DNA from: Platerodrilus igneus
Lineage: Eukaryota > Arthropoda > Insecta > Coleoptera > Lycidae
Direction of reading: 5' to 3'
NCBI GenBank assembly: GCA_036346225.1
Contig: JARFIW010000588.1
Span: 4,345,501-4,409,500, forward strand
DNA: 64,000 nt
Translations under genes and position numbers: made by a program
The notes under the pieces: model-generated
What the model saw: only the letters and a program-made list of their open reading frames with translations
Told to the model about the DNA's origin: nothing
The model's database searches: none
Shown: positions 57,500 to 64,000 of the stretch, one piece after another
How positions within the stretch are numbered: position 1 is the stretch's first letter
How the letters are laid out: each line of letters starts with the position of its first letter

Positions 57500-58372
57500 T
57501 TGTTAGCTATCGTCGTGATTAGTTTTTTTATTGATGATTCAAAAGCAGGAAAATGACTTTTAGTTGTTGGTGACTGGTTCTCGAAGTATTCGATTTTACA
57601 ACCTTTGATTGAAAATTTTTAGAAGAATAAGTGTTTCTTGTCTACGGTGTACCACAATTTGTTATTTGTGATAATGGTCCACAATTGATTGGACGTGTTT
57701 TTAAAGCTTTGTGTGCAAGGTACGAAATCCAAAAGATTTGGTACAATGCTGTTTATGCTCCTCAATGCAATTTTGTGGAAAGAATTAATAAGACAGTTGG
57801 TACTGCAATCCGTTCTTACGTAGAAGAACATGATACATGGGATAATGAGATATCAAAAATTCAGTACGCAGTTAATTCAGCAAAACACGAATCCACCAAT
57901 TATTCTCCAAATTTTTTAGTCTTTGGTCGTCAGGTACCCTTAAGTGGAAAAGCATATAGTAACAATTTTGAACCCGGTGAGGATGTAGATGTTGTTTCAA
58001 GTAGTAGACCTTCTTATGTTTTGGATCGTCAACCTTTGTTTGATATTTTTGGGAATGTCCGTGAAAATTTACACGTAGCTTATCAACGTTCGAGTAAACG
58101 CTACAATCTTAGAAGAAGAGACATTTCATTCCAAGTCGGAGAAAGCGTTTGGAGAACTAATAAGGTACCTTCGAGTGCGAGTGATAAATTCTCCGCTAAG
58201 TTAGCTCCAAAATTCATTTTGTGTAAAGTTCGAAAAAAACATTCCAATTTAGTGTATGAATTAGAGAATGAGGATGGAACAAAAGCCGGAAAATGGCATG
58301 TTAAGGACTTGAAACCCGTTGAAGCATCATATCCAGATGAGAATGATGATCCTGACGATTAGTTCCAGTCTA
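57500..58372 (+). pseudogene. Ty3/gypsy integrase
   Basis: From about 57515 decayed codons read DDSKAGK, LLVVGDWFSKY (first catalytic Asp at 57572) and LQPL. A shift and a stop at 57627 follow, then a clean open frame from 57631. That frame contains FLVYGVPQFVICDNGPQ (second Asp), then APQCNFVERINKTVG (catalytic Glu), then the AVNSAKHESTNYSPNFLVFGR segment. After that comes a C-terminal domain with YNLRRRDISFQVGESVW and KFSAKLAPKF, and an acidic end DENDDPDD at 58372. The intact enzyme would join element DNA into the genome. Here the DDE residues survive but the frame is broken twice and no start codon serves the core. Confidence 0.85.
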
Positions 58373-59614
58373 GTTATTTCTTTAATTGTAAGTGAAACAA
58401 TCGTTGTTTGCTTCGTTTTGTTCGGATTTTTGATTTAGTGTGTTTAACTAATACTAAATGGAGACTGTCCTTTTGTAACTCATTTTGTTTAAAAATTTTG
58501 TTTGATAATTGAAACATGTGGTTAAGGTTTTGTGTAGTAGTTTTGTGGTGTGCATTTGTGTGCATACTGGTTGATTTCGTCGCGTGTTATTAGAAGATGT
58601 TATTAGATGATGTCTTTAAAAGATATCATTAGAAGATATCATTCGAAGATATCATTAGAAAGTAGAAATAAGTTGATTATTTAAGTTGCTAGTCCTGATT
58701 TCTACATATTTAGGTAGAGAGAATATTGGCTTATTCTTTCCCTTATTTCGGACCTTTCAGAAATCTTTGTTTGATAAGGTCAGAGGTTTGCACGGTGAAC
58801 CTCACCATTTGATTCATCACTAATAGGATGTGTTGTTTGTAAATTAGTGATAGGATAATCAGTAGGGTGTAGGAGATTACAGTCCTAACTGGTTCGATTT
58901 TGTATTCGATTTTTGTAAGTAACCTGTTAGTTAGGTTACATTAGTTTTAATTATCACTTTGTGATAATAATATTTTGCATTCGATTTTTGTGAGTAACCT
59001 GTTAGTTAGGTTACCTTAGTTTTGATTATCACTTTGTGATAATAATATTTTGAATTTAAACCTATTAGTTAGGTTACCTTTTTGATTATCACTTTATAAT
59101 GATAATATTTTGAATAGTAATGCTATTTTGATGTTGTAGCGTTCCTTTTTTTTGTAGATAGAGTTGCTTGAGCTCCAGGAAGTGGAGTTTTTATTTTTGG
59201 AAATTAAGATAATTTGTAATGTGTTTAGATATAGTTAGTAGATACTAGCCTTAGTAGGAGTAAGAAAACTCTAGTTAAAGGGTTACTTTAAATTTAGACT
59301 TTGATTAATTTTTTTGTCCCGTGGAGTGTTTGACTTTTTAATTCGACCTCTCTCAATTTTGACATACACCGAATGTGACTCCCCGATTTTGTCTCCCTAT
59401 GGACGCTTGGTACACGTAGTTACCGACACACTCAAATTTGTAGATATTTGTCCCCCTCGTTTTAATAGGTTCATAAGAATTCATAATGATAATTAAGAAT
59501 GTAGAAGAGGCTAGTATATATTTATAAAAAAAATCTTTTGTATTTGTTTTACTTAAATTTTTCTTTGTTAAAAAAAAAAAGATAAGATTTTTTTTTCTTT
59601 TAGGAAAGGGGTAG
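58373..59614 (+). other. 3' non-coding region of LTR element with tandem repeats
   Basis: Contains short GATATCATTAGAA repeats (58605-58670). Three units of about 70-77 bp at 58904-59115 each hold GTTAGTTAGGTTAC plus a self-complementary ATTATCACTTTGTGATAAT. Ends with the polypurine tract. Confidence 0.75.
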
Positions 59615-61249
59615 TGTAACAATTTTATTTTTGATAATAAATCCCTCCATAAAATTGCGAGAATAATATAACAATTTTATTAACAACAATAGTAAATTAC
59701 ATTCAACAACAATAGTAATACGTTAAGCCCGCATCGTCCTTTGGTATTCTATTTGTGGTTAAATATCTGTGTCATCTACAGCTATTTACAAACACATCTC
59801 TGTTTGACCGTCTACCCCCCGGACGCCTCGGCCGCCCGAGCTAGTTTTGTAGTCAGTCGGCCATATGTGGAAGAAGCAATAACATGTATCCTAGATTGCA
59901 GGCCGGCAATTTGCGAATCCACTTCAATGAGTTAGCACATCTTCGAATAACGGTCGGTAACGTATAAAGTTTATTAACTTGTTTAATTTGAGATAATTTA
60001 TTTAGCGCGACGACTTATAATGCTACAACTTACGATGCAATTTTTAGAATACAAAATTTAGTAGGCAATTTTAAGAGAACGACACTTGTTATGCAAACTT
60101 TTAAGACACACAAGGACAATGTAAAGATGCTACTTTAGTAAGGCGGCGTAATTCAACTACAGGATTACAACGGCTGCAGAATGTATCGTAACCGTATTTG
60201 ATTCGACACGTGGGACGAATTCATAGTAGAAATTGTTTTGGATGAATTTGGTTCACTCTACAACGCTGTGATCGTTGCATGAAATAACGAGGATCTCATC
60301 TTTCCTTGCAATAAGGCGACAAATGCAGTTTTGGTACGTAGATAGCTTTAAGTTCTTTTTATGTGTTTCACACTAGGAACACGGTAATTTGTTTTAATGC
60401 GTAAAAGCATGAATATTGTAATTTTGTGATTTGCTTTATATAAATTAAAACTTGCATATGTAATTTAAAAAAAACTTGAATATTAACATTTTTAGAAGTT
60501 ATTAATTTGTCATCTGCCTGAACAGATCTGCACAGGTCGGAACCGTATTTGTATAACAAGTTCATAATATACTGTAAAATATTTGATTAAAAATAATTAA
60601 GATAAACCTGAAGTTGAAAACTATGGATTGATACAGTTATTGATTAAATTTTTGTTACAAATCATATTATTTTAAAAGAGATTCTTTTTAGTAAACAATT
60701 GGTTCAAGATTAAAGTTTTTTATTTTGATCAAGTATGATCAAATCTAATCACATAAAGCTAACATCCTTATGAGTAGGTCTTTGATGCCAACCTTATATT
60801 GGAAATACTTTTTTACTATTTCTTTATGTATTTAACTATTACAATTTCTTACAGGAGCAGCGTCTTATTTTATTAAGACAGGTTTTTTGTCAGCGAAGGC
60901 GATCTTTTTTTCTTTGGGTCCCCACGTCCGCCCTTGGAAATATGCCATGCAATTATCATAATTAAGTCAGGACTTGGTGGCGCCTATTTGGTTTAGATTA
61001 AGTTTGATCTACAAACAGATTTTGACCCCCCCCCCCATTTCTCATAGCTCTGCCCAAGGAATAGACCCCTAGCTGTGTCGGAAGACTTCGTTATACTTGC
61101 ACACAACGTGGTGCAAGAAATAATAAGGAAAACCGTTTCACTGGCGCCCATGCGTGAAGCTAGCCAGAAATAAAGAAGAAATAATAAAAATAAACGTTTC
61201 ACTAGCGCCCATGAGTGAGGCCAGCCAGATAGAAAAAAAATTCGTTTCA
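59615..61249 (+). repeat. 3' LTR (1635 bp)
   Basis: Same as the 5' LTR but lacking about 220 bp at 60420. Followed by ATTT. Confidence 0.92.
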
Positions 61250-61253
61250 ATTT

Positions 61254-62400
61254 ACTCTTAAAATATGCAACTCCCGAATTTTTTACTCGCGAAATCAATA
61301 TAAATAACGACAAAATATCATATACTCACTTCGAATTTAGAAGAATAAAGTACATTAAAGAAATTAATTGTTGACATAACTATGTCATTTAAATGTTTTA
61401 CGAATTACTTGCGCTTTAGATATGCAACTCCCGAAGTTTTTTGCTCGCGAAATTAAATGTTCAAACGATAATAATGGCATTGTGTCACTTTTTATATTAA
61501 TTTCTCGAGCAAAAAATTCAGGATTTACATAATTTAAGAGCAAATAAATCAAGCTACATGATGATGTAATTATGATAGAAGCAAATAATTTTTTAAAAGC
61601 ACTTTATTCTGGTAGTCTTAGGCCAACTTATATTATTATTATCATTTGAACATCTAATTTGGCGGGCAAAAAATTCGAGAGCTGCATATCTAAAGAGCAA
61701 ATAATTCATAAACAATGTAAACGCTATAGTTGTGCCAATAATTAATTTCTTTAATGTACTTTACTCTTGTAGATGTCGATATTTATTTCATTATTTGAGA
61801 TAATTGATTTCTTCGTTTGCAAATGATAGCAAAAATTTTGTGTAGGTATATTTTTTTAATTGGCTAAATAGTTTAATATTAAGCTATCCAGCCAATCACA
61901 AAAATACCTACACAAAATAAAATAAAAAAATTAACAATTTATACATACTTTGCTATTCTTTTGCTACCATTTGCAAGCAAAAAAATCAATTTTCTCGAAT
62001 TATGGAATAAATATCATGTCCTACACCATCTAATAGTAAAATATATTAAAGGAATTAATTGCTAGCATGACTAGAATTTCTACGTTCTATATATTATTTG
62101 CCCTTAAAATATACAACTCCTGAATATTTTGCTCGCGAAATTAATATAAAAAACGACAAAAGGCCATCCAGCCACTTCGAATCTACAAGAATGAAATATA
62201 TTAAAGAAATTAATTGCTGGCACCCCTATAGCATTTACATTGTTTATGAATTATTTGCTCTTTAGATATGCAGCTCCCAAATTTTTTGCTCGCCAAATTG
62301 GATGTTCAAACGATAATAATAATATAAGTTGGCCTGAGATTACAAGAGTAAAGTGCTTTTAAAAAATTAATTGCTTCTATTATTATAGTCCCGTCGACGT
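61254..62400. repeat. Mosaic of direct and inverted dispersed repeats
   Basis: The block TTTGCTCGCGAAATTAA..., GAGCAAATAATTCATAAACA, AAAGAAATTAATTG recurs in both orientations. 61570-61800 is inverted relative to 62180-62390, and a smaller palindrome centres near 61880 (TTGTGTAGGTAT / ATACCTACACAA). No coding. Confidence 0.7.
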
Positions 62401-62671
62401 GATACATGTGCCACTAATGGCAGTTGGTAACGATATTACATAATGTGAAAATTGACGCGCAAATTTTGATGACGTCACACAATATGCAAATTATGGCACG
62501 TAATTACACAAAATTTAAAGGAAATAGATTTTAAAGAAAACCCCTAAAGGGGCACTCACGTGAACATGTAAAGCTTCCTTCAAAATTACTTCATGATGGC
62601 GGCGACTTCCTTCAGGATTACCCCATGATGGTCGCCCGTGGCTTCGCTAGTATTTCTCGGTAGGGGCTGCC
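62401..62671. other. Junction region, nothing recognised
   Basis: Unique-looking DNA between the repeat mosaic and the retroelement remnant. Confidence 0.4.
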
Positions 62672-62875
62672 TTGACTAATCTTTGTCGGGTCGTGGGAAC
62701 TCTTGAGCCAGGTTGCATCCAAATTTTTAGTGGAAAGTTAGCCAGATGGGCTGTACGATTGAAACAACATACTTTTGATTTGGTACACCGAAAAGGAAAA
62801 TTCAATGTCGTTCCTGACTGTCTTAGTCGTGCTGTGCCAGTAACAGATCCTGTTGTTAATCTAATTGTATCATAG
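62672..62875 (+). pseudogene. Ty3/gypsy RNase H C-terminus
   Basis: GKLARWAVRLKQHTFDLVHR, then KGKFNVVPDCLSRAVP, the standard end of Ty3/gypsy RNase H, read from about 62730. The frame stops at TAG 62873, exactly where integrase sequence begins in another frame. Confidence 0.82.
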
Positions 62876-63622
62876 AAGAAAAAGTTTTTCTTGTACTTGG
62901 ATCTCCACAATATATTATTTGCGATAACGGTCCCCAATTCAATGGCCAGATTTTTAAAACTCTTTGCGATAAATATGAAATAATCAAGATTTGGTTTACC
63001 ACTGTTTATTCCCCTCAGTGTAACTTTGTAGAAAGAATCAACAAGACCGTTGGTAGTGCAATTCGTTCATATGTCCTTGAACATGATATGTGGGATATAG
63101 AAGTACCACAAATTCAGTATGCTATAAATTCAGCAAAACACCAGTCTACAGAATATTCTCTAAATTTTCTAGTCTTTGGCCGCAGTGTTCCGATTAGTGG
63201 CAAATTCTATGGTAAAGATTGTGATTTGTTAGATGACGTAGAAGTTTGTCCAGGCAGTTGGCCCTTGTATGTCGCAGATCGTCAAAGTCTCAGTGAAATT
63301 TTTAAAGAAGTACGTGCTAAACTACATCTAGGTTATGAAAAGGCAAGTCGTCTTTATAATTTAAGGCGCAGACATTTGTCATTTGAAGTTGGTGATAAAG
63401 TCTGGAGAATAAATAAAGTTTTGTCAAGTGCGAGTGAAAAGTTTACTGCTAAACTTGCACCTAAATTCGTGGTGTACGATTCGAAAAAAAATTTCAAATT
63501 TAGTATATGAGTTATGTAATATAGATGGTTCGAAAGCAGGTAGGTGGCATGTGAAAAATCTCAAGCCTTATTCTGCTTCAGTTGATGAGAGTGATGATAA
63601 AAATGACTCATCAAAAGTTTAA
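62875..63622 (+). pseudogene. Ty3/gypsy integrase, second related copy
   Basis: EEKVFLVLGSPQYIICDNGP (second catalytic Asp), YSPQCNFVERINKTVGSAIR (Glu), SLNFLVFGRSVPISG and YNLRRRHLSFEVGDKVW. A shift near 63490 leads to NLVYELCNIDGSKAGRWHVK and an acidic end near 63600. Clearly homologous to 57500-58372 but diverged at most third positions, so it is a different subfamily. The zinc-binding N-terminus and first Asp are deleted: the sequence jumps from RNase H straight to the second Asp region. Confidence 0.85.
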
Positions 63623-64000
63623 GTTATGTATAATTAGTAGTTAATTAAGACAATTGATGTCTCTTGATTAACTGGTTCGTTAGTTGTCAAACTTTAGTTG
63701 GTATAGGTTATATTTTGGTCCATGAATTTTTTGAGGTTGCAGGTTTGTAAAGAGAGGTATAAGTAGTAACAAATTACTTCATTTTAGGTTTAGGATAACT
63801 AATAACAGGTAGACGTATTGCGTTTACAGTGTTTGGTTTATTCCCTTTTGAGAATTAAACATAAGTCCTCGATAGGAAGAGGTTGCATGAGCTATGATTG
63901 CTTATGACCTGGATAGAGGTCTGAAGTAGACTAGTTTTGTTTGCCTGGTTTGGAGTATACATGATTGTTGGTTACTCTTAGCCAAATGAAAGGTCTATAA
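63623..64000 (+). other. 3' flank of the second retroelement remnant
   Basis: Non-coding; probably 3' UTR of the element, which continues beyond the window. No LTR start seen. Confidence 0.4.

Larger units (their letters stand above)
54555..61249 (+). mobile_element. Ty3/gypsy-type LTR retrotransposon, internally deleted
   Basis: LTRs begin TGTAACAATTTT and end CGTTTCA; 4-bp duplication ATTT at 54551-54554 and 61250-61253. A primer-binding site TGGCGCCGGCAACG follows the 5' LTR at 56411, and a polypurine tract AGGAAAGGGGTAG precedes the 3' LTR at 59602. The LTRs are almost identical apart from one deletion, so the insertion is young. Only a gag start and an integrase are inside; protease, RT and RNase H are gone. 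Confidence 0.92.

Noticed and set aside
57600..62880. Idea that both integrase copies share one deletion breakpoint at AGAAGAA
   Set aside because: The first copy retains the first catalytic Asp (DWFSKY at 57572) and has only a small gap and frameshift there. The shared bases are conserved coding sequence (the EEK codons), not a common breakpoint.

Overview
This window is eukaryotic and almost certainly from an insect with a large, transposon-rich genome. The evidence is low coding density, AT-rich intergenic DNA, many (TA)n and (CA)n microsatellites, and decayed mariner, LINE, Penelope-like, Ty3/gypsy and BEL/Pao elements of arthropod type. It also contains short runs of a TTAGG-like repeat inside a hairpin element. 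There is no bacterial-style operon, rRNA or CRISPR. All named boundaries come from reading the sequence by eye; no search was run.

The only convincing host coding sequence is one 220-nt exon on the minus strand (15142-15361) with good splice sites. It encodes the second (RED) half of a Pax-type paired domain, probably of the eyegone/twin-of-eyegone branch. Most of the window is therefore probably intron or flank of a paired-box developmental regulator, filled with nested mobile elements.

Layout. 1-5.5 kb: unique DNA, a LINE scrap, and a mariner-family transposon (2091-5504) with about 270-bp terminal inverted repeats, whose transposase is split by a 1.57-kb gag-bearing insertion. 6-15 kb: LINE, LTR-element, Penelope and SINE fragments around one long LTR-like repeat. 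15.6-21.4 kb: an inverted-repeat (foldback) structure enclosing a 2.86-kb RNase-H-bearing LINE fragment. 21.6-24 kb: SINE and LINE fragments. 24.1-30.5 kb: an intact-ended LTR retrotransposon (TSD AAGT) that carries only gag-like sequence, with the two halves of Gag in swapped order. 30.8-35.6 kb: a second LTR with a primer-binding site, plus SINE and LINE pieces. 35.6-38.5 kb: a satellite array of about 95-bp monomers, split from its continuation at 43.7 kb by a BEL/Pao element (38543-43695, TSD ATTAG) that itself holds another insertion. 45.3-50 kb: a mariner remnant and two long repeats bounded by (TA)n and TTGCTGTG-type ends. 51.5-53.4 kb: a near-perfect 1.8-kb palindrome. 54.5-61.2 kb: a Ty3/gypsy-type LTR element (TSD ATTT) with LTRs up to 1.85 kb and only a gag start and an integrase inside. 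61.2-64 kb: a mosaic of inverted repeats followed by a second, related RNase H-integrase remnant.

The genes do not work together as a pathway. The relationships are those of nested insertion: satellite, then BEL/Pao, then a TA-bounded repeat; mariner, then gag element; foldback, then LTR element. These allow relative dating. The most unusual objects are the permuted gag-only LTR element, the hairpin elements, and the isolated paired-domain exon beside the foldback.
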